DNA of 64,000 nucleotides from Tyto alba (lineage: Eukaryota > Chordata > Aves > Strigiformes > Tytonidae). Position numbers and translations under genes: made by a program. Location: assembly GCF_018691265.1 (NCBI RefSeq), contig NW_024881321.1, positions 20,933,698 through 20,997,697 of the forward strand. The letters run 5' to 3'. Shown here piece by piece: positions 10,925 to 23,426 of this stretch (its first letter is position 1; each line of letters starts with the position of its first letter). Under the pieces are notes generated by a model. It made no database searches, was not told the DNA's origin, and saw nothing but the letters and a program-made list of their open reading frames with translations.

Positions 10925-12355
10925 AAGAAAATACTCAGAAAAATATAAACAAACAAACAAAAATCACTTAACTGACACAGTAAAATTTAAAGGAATAATA
11001 TATGTTTGAATATGTAAAAAATATGTAGCTAGTGTGAGTTGGATATTGGAGGGGAGGAAGGGAAGTCTGAAAAAGTTTGAAAAACATTGGAAAATAACAC
11101 TTATTGACTACTGATGGTAGTGGAGAAATCCGCAGATCCAGGCCTGCCAGGACATTTATTTGGACAACCCCAAAATGCCCATTGTTAATTAGATAAGGTA
11201 ATGATGACCTGAATACAAAATGGCTTTGAATGGTAGATAGGAAATAGATGAGAAACCTTTCTGTTGTAAAAGATACATTGGAACAAAATGATAGCACTTA
11301 GAGCACCAATGATCTGTGCAATCATATAGGGCTCAAACAAGGGAAATAAAGGAATATTATTCAACACTTCTAACAGCAGAACAGAAAAGGAGAACCCAAT
11401 TAAGTGTTTAGACACATCAAATTTATAAAATTAACAGAATAAAAATACTTTTACATTCAATAATTGAACTGTGAAAACTCTTGGCACAGCAGTAAACCAA
11501 TACGTTCAGCAGTAGAGGATAAAGAAAGGATTCAAAGACACACCATAAGGCAGTAGTTTAATCAGTGGCTATTAAAGAAGGAGTTAATCTACATGTGCAT
11601 TTTATTTCAATCAAAATTTCACTTTAGAAGGAAGGGACACTCCCAGTTTTCTATGTTTAATGTGTCGTTCCATATTAGAACAGCATTGAAACATGCAACC
11701 TGGATTCCTTTTGTATGAAACTACATGGAAAGATGCACTCTAGGAACACACCTGATGTGGTCTAAGTGCTAATATTTATTCAATCCACAATACCAAATTA
11801 TATTTAGGCCAGAGAAATCATTCTCCTTTACCAACCAAAAATATATACAATTTGGTCCTCTGAACTAACAAATTCATTTTCAGATCCTCACTGTGCTATA
11901 CTAGTATTTAACACAGTCACTATGATCTAGGTATGAATCAACTCACAAAGCGCTTAAACTATACTTTTTCCTCTAACTTTTTTCCTTCAATTATCTAGTT
12001 GCATAGTAGGCTTTGTACTTACCTGGCAGTGTAGTGTCTCAGGATGTATCAGGACTTGCCTTGTCCTGAGCTGGTTTTAAGCATGTTTTAGACGCTGTAA
12101 CATTTGATTGTCAAGCGACTATTGCTTGACCTTTTGCAGTTTCAACTCTCTAACCTGTCACAGGTAAGAGAGAACTTGAGGAATTTTACTTACTTGATTT
12201 AATTACTAATTCATACAAAATTTGAATTATTGATTGGGGTATTATGGTAAAAAAACAAACCAACAAACCAAACAAAAAAAAAACAACAATTAAACCATTA
12301 AACAAACACTTAGGGAAACACTTCACCTACATATTCCTAGTTGACAGTTCTCTTC
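10925..12355. other. Unique AT-rich sequence, no gene seen
   Basis: No repeat or coding region recognised. The minus frames of 109 and 76 codons at 10968-11415 lack any motif I know. There is an A/C-rich tract at 12250-12295. Confidence 0.4.
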
Positions 12356-12359
12356 TTTT

Positions 12360-12842
12360 CACCATGTGTTATATACACTCTCTCCCCATTTCTTCAGCAA
12401 GGTGACAGGCAGTGCAGGAGGGCGAGGTCAGTGTGAAATATTTTCTTTCTGCTGTTCCTTCTTTCTTTTCCTCCACTGTACCATGCTATTTACTCATTTT
12501 CCTCTGCTTCAGCATGGGTCACCCGTGGGCTACAGTACTTCAGGGATATCCCTGTCCTGCTGTGGGTTTCTCAGAGACCACAGCTACTTGGAGTTGTCCC
12601 TGCCCCACAGTGGATTTCCTGCACTCCTGCAGGAGTACTTCCTCTCACATATTGCACCTCCTTCCAAGATTGCCTCTCTGGCTATGTCCATGACAATGAC
12701 CTCTTCTACATTTTCCTCTGCTCCTTCAGTTTCTCCTTCCATGTGTCTTCTATGTCTATCCTGCCCCTCGTGGCTGCCATTTTTTCCTTAAACATGTCTG
12801 AGTCAGGGTGCCAGGACATTCCCTTCAGTTTTGGCCTATGGT
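12360..12842 (-). mobile_element. Probable internal fragment of a family B-like LTR
   Basis: Pyrimidine- and GC-rich block read in reverse as an ERVL-type LTR middle. It has repeated CACAG/GTGG...CTGC modules (12500-12640) and a TTTTTTCCTTAAACATGTCT block (about 12780) at the promoter-side position where family B copies have CTTCTTAAATA. Neither LTR terminus is present. The right edge abuts a CR1 3' end at 12844. Frames of 141 and 93 codons across it are not genes. Confidence 0.5.
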
Positions 12843-12843
12843 G

Positions 12844-13795
12844 GGATCATAGAATCATAGATTACCAGGTTGGCAGGGACCTAAAGGATGATCTGGTCCA
12901 GCCTTTTTTGGCAAAAGCATGGTTTAGGTAAGATGGCCTAGCACCCTGTCCACCTGAATCTTAAAAGTGTCCAATGTTGGGGAATCCACCACTTCCCTGG
13001 GGAGATTTTTCCAATGGCTGATGGTTCACATGATGAAAAGCTTTCCTCTTGTGTGTAATCAGAATCTTCCCAGGAGTAAATTGTACCCATTATCCCTTAT
13101 CATTTCCATGTGACTCCTTGTAAAAAGGGAGTCTCCATCTTTTTTGTAGACACCCTTTACATACTACAAAATGGTGATAAGGGCTCCATTAAGCCTTATC
13201 TTCTCAAGGCTCAACAAACCCAGTTCTCTCAGCCTTTCCTCATACAGCAGGCTTCCCAGTCCTTTGATCATCTTTGTGGCCCTTCTCAGGACCCTCTGCA
13301 GCCTGCCCACATCTTTTTTGCATAGCAGGGACCAAAACTGAACACAGTATTCCAGGTGTGGCCTGAAAAGCTCTGAACAGAGTGGGATTATGACTTCTTT
13401 ATCGCTGCTGGTGATGCCTTTGTTGATGCAACCCAGCACCCTAGTGGCTTTTTTGCTTTTGAAACACATTGTTAACTTATGTTGAGCATGTTGTCCACCA
13501 TGATCTCCAGGTCCTTTCCACAGAGCTGCTCCCCAGCTGGGTAGACCCAAACCAGTGCTGTATTCCTGGATTATGTTTTCCCAGGTGCAAGACCTTACAC
13601 TTGTTCTTGTTGAACTTGTAATGTTCTTGTTAGGCCAATCTTCAAGCCTATCCAGGTCTTCCTGCAGAGTGGCTCTCCCTTCTGAAGTGTCCACTTCCCC
13701 ACTCATTTTCGTATAGTCAGTAAATTTGATCGGGGTACTTGATCTTATCATCCAGATCACTTTTGAAGATATTAAATATTAAATGGTAATACCAG
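12844..13795 (-). mobile_element. CR1 LINE, 5'-truncated, 3' end at left
   Basis: The plus strand opens with GGATCATAGAATCATAGATT (reverse of the 3' terminus). It then reads in reverse through the 3' UTR and ORF2 C-terminal part to near 13795. Landmarks are GGCAGGGACCTAAAGGATGA, TTTGTAGACACCCTTTACAT and TTGTTGAACTTGTAATG. It may have inserted into the LTR remnant immediately to its left, but no matching right-hand LTR remainder is clear. Confidence 0.9.
13164..13760 (-). pseudogene. CR1 ORF2 remnant, RT C-terminus
   Basis: A 198-codon minus frame and the second-longest CR1 frame in the window. Near the start it has KFTDYTK, a degraded form of the FADDTK block that follows the RT active site. 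It then has TLQEDLDRLEDW, a SKKATRVLGCINKG block (about residues 102-115), RPHLEYCVQFWS (132-143) and RATKMIKGLG followed by YEERLRELGLLSLEK. The upstream catalytic YADD-type region is missing through 5' truncation. The stretch around residues 50-75 departs from the family and looks frameshifted. It is a dead copy; the preserved frame is residual, not evidence of expression. Confidence 0.85.
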
Positions 13796-13799
13796 TGTT

Positions 13800-15230
13800 A
13801 GCTGGCTGGGATGGACTGGGGCAGCCCTTTTCCCCAATGTTTTCAGTTATGTCCCCTTCATAAAGCGGGGGCAGATATGGCCTGAGAGACCCCCACAGAC
13901 ACTGAGAACCAAGGAACAAGAAACATATCATAATGAAGTAACACCAACTGTACCTCAAACTGGAAAAAGTGATCCCTACTGCCAGGATAACTGGTGAAGA
14001 ATTTGTGATCTGGTGATTTATTGGAACACTTCCACTCCCACTTCTGATTGGGGAAAACGGATGTCACATGTCTTAGTCTCCAGAGGAGCACTGGAAACAT
14101 AAGCATAACACCAAAGAGGTAGATACTAGGAAGTTCTCTATGACAGTGTTACCAGTATTATCAACATTTTCTTCTGTATTAATTAGATAATGTACTATAC
14201 ATATATATCATTCAAACTGAAATAATAATTTTATTTTTATAAGATTATTAAGACATGTTAGCCCAACAATAAATTCTTAGCTTCATATATTAGATTCCTA
14301 TTTTGTCTATTATAAGATTTTAACTGTAGCAGCAGTAGGTGTCTGATCAAAACTCTGGTGATATTACTGAAGCTTCTCTTGGATGCAGTGACCATATAAG
14401 CATGATAATGCTAGCAGAATCAAGTATGAGAAAAGTCGAGTAAGTATTAAAATACCTTTCAAACCTTTTTAAGGATCAGTGTTTTGAAGTTAAGAAAATC
14501 CTTGTACACTTCAGAAGTAGTGGCCTTGGAGAGAATAGAAATCAGATGAGGTACTTAATTCAGTATTTTAGTTCAATAAAGAATCTGTTGTATTTGTTCA
14601 TAATCCAGCTTTATTACTGAATCTTCATACATCTCAGACTTATTCCAAACATTAGAAAATAAAGAGACAGTAGGAGTTGCAAAAGATAGATTACTTTCAG
14701 ACACAAAAGTTTAAAAAAAGACGACATTCCTCCCAGAGAATCAGTTATTGCTTCACAGAATTATTGTCAGTATTTAAGCTGTTTAAGATACAACTGTAAT
14801 ATAAAATATTTTGCTAATACATTATTTAAAAAAAAACAAACATATTCATTTATCAAATTTCCACAAGTCCTTCTATTCTTGTCCTCCTCCCTTTCAGTAC
14901 CTTATAGAAACTTGTCCTTCACTTAAGGTCATCCCCTACGATCTAAGTGAGATGTAACACCTCACTTTTCACTTACACAATTTGCTGTCATCATATTGTT
15001 GCAGTTACCTTAATGAAATAGTTTGAATCCTAGAATATTATTTTGATTTTAGTTTAAAAGTATGATTTTGATTTAACATGAAGCTACAGTAGCTCTGAGA
15101 ATATAAAGTACACTAAGGCCCTTAGGATTAAGCAACTAGTATGCTGTGTGCTTTGAACATTATAAGAATCATCATGGACTCTGAATTAACGCAATGGGTA
15201 CTGGTTATGGATCTTGACTTGAAACAATAG
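13800..15230. other. Mostly unique AT-rich sequence
   Basis: The block 13800-14110 is less AT-rich and might contain repeat remnant (an LTR remainder is possible), but I cannot assign it. The rest shows no gene or repeat. Confidence 0.35.
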
Positions 15231-15235
15231 GTATC

Positions 15236-15761
15236 TGAGGAAAACTGGTTTGGTTGGAAAGATTGGGCAAGGGAGAGGTGAACATTAACCAAAGGTGGAA
15301 TGAGCATGCGCAAGGATGGAGTTCAATCAGCAGACACAGTGATGAAGACTATCAACGACCACCAGAGACCCCCATCCAGCATAACCACGCATGCGTCGGA
15401 GACATTTGCATATGATAATAATTTCCAAGAAATAACATGAATATGCTAATCATTGCCCTCCCCCCATTCTATTTAAATCAATTAGTGAGGATGACCAATG
15501 ATTTCTGCAGAATAGGAATATAGGTAGGGAGAGGTAACTAAAAGCCAATCATTATAAAGGTCAGCTTAAACGTTATGGAATTATTGATCTTATGTAACTA
15601 TGACTCTGCTGAAAAAGTGTATAAATATGTTGTGCTTTGTACCTATCGATGAACACGTCTTTGGCGGAGTTATCCCCCGTGTTCCCCAGCTCTGGAATAA
15701 AGAAGTGCCTGCTTATCTGCTTTGTGTAGATAAGTTCTATTCGTGATTGCAACCGCTAACA
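15236..15761 (+). mobile_element. Solo LTR of a third type (family C), start uncertain
   Basis: The 3' end is clear: TATA box GTGTATAAATATG (about 15619), a polyadenylation signal in GGAATAAAGAAG (about 15698), then a U5 ending CCGCTAACA at 15761. The U3 carries GCATGCGC, a second CATGCGTCGG and an ATTTGCAT octamer near 15406. The layout suggests an avian class II-like ERV LTR. No TSD could be matched to the right flank (atatga), so the left end could lie anywhere from about 15130 to 15240. Confidence 0.7.
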
Positions 15762-15769
15762 ATATGACA

Positions 15770-18700
15770 TCTTAATCAAACTCCAGTCAATTACTAGATT
15801 AATAATAATCAACTTTCAAAGTGATATTGTTTCACAGTTGTAAAAAATGCTTCAAATGTCCACTGCAATTCTAATGAGTAGCTCTGTTTTTTTAAGATGC
15901 TTTACACCTGTTATGAAAGTCTAAATAGTAAAAGCTGTAATAAACACAACTTCCAAAGTATTTAAATACTATATCAATAGCATGTCTCCCTGCTTTAGAA
16001 AAATTTCTGCTCAGCTTCTTTATTTACTACTTGAAAATAAACAATTAATACCAAAAGCCTTACATGTCTAAAACTAAAAATTAGAAGTATATTTTTATGC
16101 CTTTTCTATCTTGCAAGCTTGAATCTACTATTTTAAATATTCTCTTTCATATTTAAGTAAAAGTATCATGCCATATTTTCATTTACATGTAATAGAAAAT
16201 GCATGTTTTTTAGTCTGAATACATGTTAGATTCTTCTGATCAGTTTATTTTACTAATAAAATATAAACTTCTACATTTAAACAGTTTTTAAAAATAGGGT
16301 GAAAATCAGCACAAGTTAGTAAATTCAAAATTAAGCTTTCAATGTTATTGTTCTGTTTTCTATTTGCATCTTTCCTCAGCAACACAAGGTAATGTGATTA
16401 TAAGTGACAGGGATATAAATGAGGAGTATTTTACACTGTGCCATAGGAAAAAAATAATTCTTTGAGTTAGGTCTAAAAATATTTACTATTATCTCTGCAT
16501 TTTGTAGACAGATCCAGTCTTATAATTTAGACTACTTAACACTGGTAAAACAAAACAGATAAAGAGCCAGCTGGGCTCAGTTATGGTTAGTCCAGGTTAG
16601 AGAATTAATGGTTGGTAATACGTATATGTATATCATACCTAGATTTGAAATGTGAAAAGCAGTTTGGCATACTTTATATTAAGTCATATTCTAGAAGTTT
16701 GGTGTTTTTATTGCTACAGCACCATACTTCAAATTTAATAACTTTTTCTACTGCAGCCATCAGACCTTGATCATATTTTCTGGGGGGGTGGGGTGGTGAG
16801 TGGGCTGTTTTGGTTTATTTTTTAATTATTTTTTTGTTTAGAACAGTCAGAACAGTGAGAATGCAGACAATAACAATGTATCTTTGTAATACAAATTTAC
16901 TTAAATTCAAGCCATACACAAAAAATCCTTTTTCTTATTTATTTTACATATAGCAAACATTTAATAATTGTGAGAAAGATGATTTAAACTTAGAGTCTTA
17001 CTAAATAAATCTGTTTTACTTCTATTTTTGTTTCAGAAAGGAAAGCTAGTTTTGATTCAGTTTAGTTAAACATTTTCCATCACACAGAATTCCAAAGACA
17101 AACATTTATAGAACTTTATGAAGTTGAAAGCCATTACAGGGATTTTTGTTGTTTCATTTCCTTTCTTTTTGCTTCATGCAATTTCCATAAAAAAAGACTA
17201 TACACTGCACAAGTAACTCTTCAGATAAATAAATTCACAGTGCTATCCAACACTGAATTCAATTCTGAGTTAAACCATGCCTGCCAATTATTTCCAGCTA
17301 TTTGGTAGACTAGTTCTATTCAATTTAAAGTTCATTCTCAACAAAATTTTTTTATGCAACGGTACACTCAGAAATTGATACTTTGTGAGAAACAGAAACA
17401 ACAAACAGTTTTATTTTCTTTACTGTTCTTTTCCTGGAATAAAAGAGAGGAACAGCAGGAATCTGCAAAAATGGTATATTATAGCACTAGCACTGTGGAG
17501 GTTCTAAATCTGTTATTCTCATGTCAATGTTCTTTTAAAGGAAAGATGTGTAACTAGTCTGGGAGTCAACAAAATCTCTCAAGTTTATATTTTTAAAAAA
17601 CAAACCAACCAAAATATATTTTAAAATGAATATTTAGTTTTTATGGCTAAAGGCATAATTTAAATTTATCAACTCAATATAGAATGATACTAATTTTTAA
17701 ACCTGTATCTTTTACACCAGATAGGCAGGAATTTCTAGTTTAGTTTCTGTTGTGGATATTATAATGTAGAGGGTAAGGAAAACATATGCTTCAAAAATAT
17801 GAGAAAAATACATATTTTTCTATACTGAGTTTGGGTATTTTTAATAAAGGGAGAAAAGGAGAAAGGTCATAGATAAATGTTCTTTACTATTAGTTGATTT
17901 CCTTTCTTCACATATTCATAACATAATACATTTCTAGAAAGTACTCCACAGACTCCTGTATCTTCAGCATACCTGATTACTTTCTTCATGTGAGGTATAA
18001 AATTTGTTTTCAATCCATAACCTTCACTGACTTTGGTTGGCATAACATCTAAATAAAAGAAATGTTAATTATATTGTTGTTAGTATTATTACATAATAAT
18101 TTTGAAGTAATTTTAATATCTTTTAACAGAAAAATTAGATAATACTGAAATTAATATATATTATTTGAACTCTAACTATATGAAAGACTGACTTCTGGGG
18201 ATTTTTTTGTTTGTTTTTTTTTGGTTTTGGTTGGTTAGTTGGTTGGTTTGGTTTGGGTGATTTTTGCTGTTTTTTTTTTTTTTTTTTTTCCTTGTTTTCT
18301 TTGTTGTATGGGAAGCTAATTGCATAATATATTTAAATCTGTATCAATAATATTTAATTTTATACAGACTTAGAAATTTCCATTTCTCTATCTATATTCA
18401 TATATAATATGCATCTTCGAGCATGGGTGTATGAACACAGAGACTAAAGATGTTATTTTTTATTATTTTATTTGTTAGTGAAGTAATTAAACCTGGGGAA
18501 AAAAAAATATATGCCCATTGTGTTATAGTTCTTGTGAAATCTTATGACTTGAAGAATAAGTTCTATTTTGATTATTCTAATTTCCATGTATAGTTGTCTT
18601 GACAGATACTTACCTCAGGTTTTATGAAGCTATTTCATGCACACGTTGTTTAAAGTGAAGTTTACTCTTGAAGATAAACACAATAAAGGACACAAATTTT

Positions 18701-20875
18701 TTGAGCACATTGTTAAGCATAAAACTTTAGTTCAATTTTTAGATAATGAAAATCCACTAATTTGTTTAACAGTTTGCAAGAGATCCTGTGAGTTAAGAAT
18801 GTGTATCTAGTATTTTATGTTGTAGGTCTAAATAAAATGGTATACGTGATTTTGTATAATGACAAAAATCCCTATTTTTCAATATCTTTACTTCATGGTT
18901 GCCCTCAAAATATTTTTTCCTTTTCTTCTCTACAGTATTAATTTCTGGTGGGAAAATATTTTTAGAGGAATATTAAAAAACAATAAGACCAGTCTTCTGT
19001 CTCTAGAGGACTGTATTATTTCTTGCAGGAGACTGGAAACTAAATCATCCATTGCCTGTACTATGTTTAAGTATTCACTTCCTTGGGAAGTCAGTCCATC
19101 TCTTTTTAGGAACAATTACTTCTAGTTAAAAAAAGCAGAAGAAATAGAACAGATGAACTTAAAAGTAAAACTTAAACATCTCAAGAGTACATTTTACTAA
19201 TTCGAAATTCTAATTCTATCCATATAATTGCACAGAATTTAAGGCAAAACTTTAATTTTCAGCACACCTGAATTCCTTGTTACATTATTTTCTCACCTCT
19301 GCACTTGACCATGCAACAAAACAAGAGTATAGTTTACAAAAAAACACTGCTATTCACAAAACAAAATCACTTTTTTCTTGTATAGTTCTTGATTACATAG
19401 TTTATCTATTGCATATGAACTGAGTGTTGAGTGAGCTTACTGGTGAAGAATTTTACACTGTGTGGTCATCATGTTAACCAAAAGAATGCTTCTACAAGAT
19501 GAAAAGCTCAACTTTTTAGAGATGTTTTGTTTACAATGAAAAAATGGCGATCTTTTTTTTTTTTTTTCATATTTAGCTTCTATTTATACTTTACAGTGTT
19601 TGGTTTACTTTTAATAAGTATTAGGACTGAACCTCATATTTTCTGTATCTACTGTCAAAAACTGTTTTTTACTGAGTGAATATATTGCAGAGTTAGAATC
19701 ATTAAAATCAGGTAAATTGAAATTGTAATGATTTTTGGTGTCAGAATTGCCTTAATAAGGGAAGAGTAGATACTTTATTGATTTCTTTTTCCCCATTAAT
19801 CAGGATCATTATAATTACATATATTTTCAGAAAATTTAATGTAAATCAAAGATTGCATAACTTTCTATAGAAGATACATTTTTAAGCTGAAGAATTTCTA
19901 TAGTGTTTAACATAATGAAGTCAAATCATTATCTTTTCAGACAGACGACAGCTTGCATTGTAAATAATGTTGATTAAAGAAGTAAAACTCAAATCTGTAT
20001 CAGTTGATACACTTCTCATCAAGTTAGTTACAGGGAAAGAAAAGCTGAACCTAGGGCAGAGAATTTAACTCAGAGATACTAGATTCTAAGAAAATATTGC
20101 TTATATGTTCAAATAGCATACAAATGTAAAATTAAGGCTTATACAGATGGGAAAAATCTTTCAACCACACTGAATTTTAATATAATATAAAGCTTAGGAA
20201 TGAGAGTTTTATATGAAACATTTAAGGCTCAATTTTTCTCCTGATCAGTTTGATTAAGGATCTTTCACATCTCATTTGCCAAATAACCTTAAAAACTGAA
20301 AACTCCTGATTTTCTCAGAATGATGTCTCTTCCCTTTTTATTTCCTGTCATACCAAATTACTACTCTCCAAAATACCCCTTCTGCATATATAAGGTTAAA
20401 CACATACCAGTTCAGAATTTCTGGATTTGTTTGATTTTTTGTTTTCAAACAAAAATGGGCCTTAAATAATTTCCTAATTTTATTCTTTGATAAATTCACT
20501 GTTTTTTTATTATATTTTTCTTAGGAAACACATAATCATCTTTGGACTGCTCTTGATTGCCTAGAATTGAAAACCACAGTTTGTCAAAGGGAAAACTTGG
20601 TTTTGTACTCTGGAATATGAATACATGATTTTCATTATTGGTTGCATTTTGGCCTGAAACACCTAAAATATTAAGACACTGAGATGGTTATTCCAATCAT
20701 TAGACAAAAAGTCAACTTATTCTCATTCACTTTTCCAATTCAATAGACATTCTTCCAAGACTGGAGTCTGTAATTTTTTTGATATTTTATGACTGCAGAT
20801 GTTTCATGATACAATAGACTTTTAACCATGCACTTAATTGGTTTGAGGAAGAATTTAGAATATCAAACAGGTCCA
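15770..20875. other. 5.1 kb unique AT-rich sequence, no gene seen
   Basis: No exon-like frame over 90 codons, no CR1 or LTR piece recognised. Simple tracts only: G-rich 16782-16805, GGTTGGTT-type with poly-T at 18210-18290, and a T-run near 19553-19567. Confidence 0.5.
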
Positions 20876-20879
20876 AAAC

Positions 20880-21221
20880 TTACCTTCTCCATACCTCCAA
20901 ATATGGACACTTCACAACCTCATTAGCAAATTTTCTCCTGTGTTTGACATCCTCAGAATAAAAATATTTATTTCTTAATCCTAAATGTAATTTGCTGTAT
21001 TTGAGCTCATGCTTCTTAACGCTTGTTCTATTGCTGGCCACCACTGAGAATTGTCCGCCTCCATCTTCAGCCGGCATTTTTACCCATTGGTAAGATCTCC
21101 TGAGTCTTTCCTTCTCCTGGCTGAACAGTCTCAGCTCTATCAACCTCTCCTCACATAAAAGATGCTCCAGGGCCTGTACCATCTTCATAAATTTTCATTG
21201 CACTCACCCTATTATGACCAT
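20880..21221 (-). mobile_element. CR1 LINE, 3' portion (left of insertion)
   Basis: Reverse-strand ORF2 C-terminus of a long CR1. The minus frame 20880-21188 contains KMVQALEHLL, RLIELRLFSQEKERL and FANEVVKCPYLEVWR blocks, matching the end of CR1 ORF2. The last roughly 100 bp of the element, including the ATTCTRTG terminus, is missing. It stops at accat (21217-21221) and resumes at 21806. Confidence 0.8.
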
Positions 21222-21805
21222 TTGTGGCAAGATGCTCCTGACCTCAGGTATGTCACTGGACAATGGAAAGCACTTACATAACACGCTTGCACAGTTTGTG
21301 CAGCTGCATGGACCAGATAACACAAAGAAACCTGTGATAACCACATATAACTTTATGCAGATCACTGTTTTTAGGACATGTTCAGCTTTGTAGGTAAAAG
21401 ACTTTATCTATGTCAACCTGTCAATAGTATGATTGAACAGAGAAGACATAATCCCATAAACAAGTTGCCCTAATGCTAACTCAGAGTAGCTCTCATTGGC
21501 TGGTCCACAGATATTGCCCAGAAAAAAAAGAGAAGTCCTTATGTCATGATGTAGAACATGAAAGGTCGACAACTTCCACAACTGTTGTTCATCAGTGGGT
21601 AAGATTAATCACTAACGGTGCTGTAGCTTGCCTACACAGCAATTGAATTTTCCTCTTTTCCCTTTCCCTCATGCTTAGATCACTTGTGTTCTACTCAAGC
21701 TTAATTATATTGATAGTCAACTTATTATAATATAGTTGATTAGACTTGGCCCTTAGTTTGTTGTCATTTTACTGTCCTATATCCAAAGAACACTCATTAT
21801 GTGAT
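21222..21805. mobile_element. About 585-bp insertion in CR1, probable solo LTR
   Basis: Foreign sequence separates two adjacent CR1 segments. It is flanked by identical accat (21217-21221 and 21806-21810). It begins TTGTGGCAAGATGC and contains ATTGGCTGGTCCACAG (about 21499), a motif arrangement common in LTR U3 regions. I do not recognise the family and the inner ends do not form a clean TG...CA, so orientation is left open. A non-LTR insertion is possible. Confidence 0.6.
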
Positions 21806-22045
21806 ACCATGTCTCTCTTGTACCAGCAAGCCCAGAAAGACCCACTGCTCAAGGTTTGTTCTCATTAGAGCTAAATAGAAGGGAAGGATTGATCTCATTC
21901 AACCTGCTGGCAATGCTTTTCCTAATGAAGCCCAAGAAGCTGTTGGCCTTTGCCACAAGGGTACATTGATGGCCCACAGAAAACTTGATGTCCTCTGAGT
22001 TGGAGAGCCATGACTGCAGGAATAGTGACTTTCCATTTGTAGACA
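21806..22045 (-). mobile_element. CR1 LINE segment after the insertion
   Basis: Resumes with CCATGTCTCTCTTGTACC. In reverse it encodes the block just after the RT core (QCTLVAKANSFLGFIRKS in the 65-codon minus frame 21849-22046). It joins directly onto an inverted CR1 piece at about 22050. Confidence 0.8.
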
Positions 22046-22054
22046 CTGTAATTA

Positions 22055-22196
22055 TAAGGGATCAGTTCTATCCGCTGTATGTTCATAAGTTCATCGGACC
22101 TGACTGGATTAATCCTAGAGTACTGAAACAGATAGAGGATGTTACTCAATTATCTATGAAAGGTCTGGGGAGATTCCTGCTGCCTGGAACATAGCT
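22055..22196 (+). mobile_element. Short CR1 segment in inverted (plus) orientation
   Basis: Plus-strand translation gives KFIGPDWINPRVLKQ and MKGLG, the start of the CR1 reverse-transcriptase region (normally GPDGIHPRVLKE-like). It sits between two minus-strand CR1 segments. The segment immediately to its right (22198-22400) is the same region in the opposite orientation, making an imperfect inverted repeat. Confidence 0.75.
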
Positions 22197-22610
22197 ATCT
22201 AGTTCTCCAGATCCTTCTTGCTCTTGTTGAAGACAAGGGTGATGATTGCTTTCTTCCAGTTCTCTGAAGTCTTCCTCTGTTGCCATGATCTTTGAAAGAT
22301 AATCAAGAGTGACCTTGAAATGACATCAGACACTTCCCTCAGCTCTTGTGGGTGCACCCTATCAGGTCTTTTGACTTGTTTACATCAATTAAAAAAAAAA
22401 AAAAATCCCTCAAGGCCAAGTCCTCTTCCCTCCAGACTTTCCCACATGTCTTGGGCATCTAGCATTCCTCAAGGTAATCTTAATTAGTCAGGACTGAAGC
22501 AAAGACAACACTGGGTACCTTGGTCTTCTTCATATACATTGTGACACCAGGTGCTCTGCCTGATTCAGAAAGTAGATCTGTATTTTCCCTTGTTTCTTTT
22601 TGCTACTTGG

Positions 22611-22808
22611 TTACCTGCAGAAGCTCTTATTGCCCTTTGCATACCTTGTCAGATTCAGATCCAGCTGGGCCTTGGCTTCCATAATCACATCCCTGCATGC
22701 TCTGACAGTGTTTCTATAACCCTCCCAGATCACCTGACTCTTCTTCAACCTCTTGTATACCTCTGTTTTATGCCTGAGTATAGTCAAGAGCTCATTGTTC
22801 ATCCACAC
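22611..22808 (-). pseudogene. CR1 ORF2 remnant, linker before RT
   Basis: A 65-codon frame reading MWMNNELLTILRHKTEVYKR, then a WEGYRNTVRACRD block and AKAQLDLNLTRYAKGNK. This is the conserved linker between the endonuclease and reverse transcriptase of CR1 ORF2. It ends at a stop inside the normally continuous frame. Confidence 0.85.
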
Positions 22809-23180
22809 AGGCTTCCTAACACCTTTATTCTAGCTACAGCAGCCCCGAACCTTCATGTTCCCCAACTCTTTATCATTGTTTGCAAGTATCAGATCCAGCA
22901 GAGCACTTGTGTTTCTCTGCTCCTCGGTCACCTGTATTAGTAAGTAGCCATCAGTGTACTCCAAAAGCCACCTGTGCTCTGCTACATTTCCCTTTCAACA
23001 AATATCAGGTGGTTTAAGTCTCCCATGAGGACCAGGGTCAACAAAAATAAAGCTTCCTCCTGGTGTTTAAAGAAGGCCTTATCTAATTCTTTATCAGGTG
23101 TTCTTTAGCAGATACCCACTGTATTATCACCCTAATCGGTCTGTCCTCTACTCGTGATCCATAAACTCTTAGATGGCTTG

Positions 23181-23426
23181 TCATCCACCCTTAGGCAGAG
23201 CTCTGTGCACTCCTACTGATCTCACATAAAGCCAAACTTTGCCTTGACTTCTCAGCTTGCTCACACTGAAGTGCCTATATCCATCTGTTGCATTACTCAT
23301 CTTTTGGGCTATCCCACCATAAGTGATACCAATGAGGTTATAGTCCTGTAACGTGACGCAAACCTCTAATTCTTCCCGTTCATTCCCTATGCTGTATGCA
23401 TTAGTGTAGAGGCATTTCAGAGACAC
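23181..23426 (-). pseudogene. CR1 ORF2 remnant, endonuclease N-terminus
   Basis: An 81-codon frame starting MSLKCLYTNAYSIGNEREEL, the N-terminal strand of the CR1 apurinic-like (EEP family) endonuclease, where the TN (residues 8-9) is a conserved feature. Then come YNLIGITYGG, where the family usually has a catalytic ITETWW-type Glu motif (so Glu and Trp are lost here), and GYRHFSVSK. It is inactive. Confidence 0.85.
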
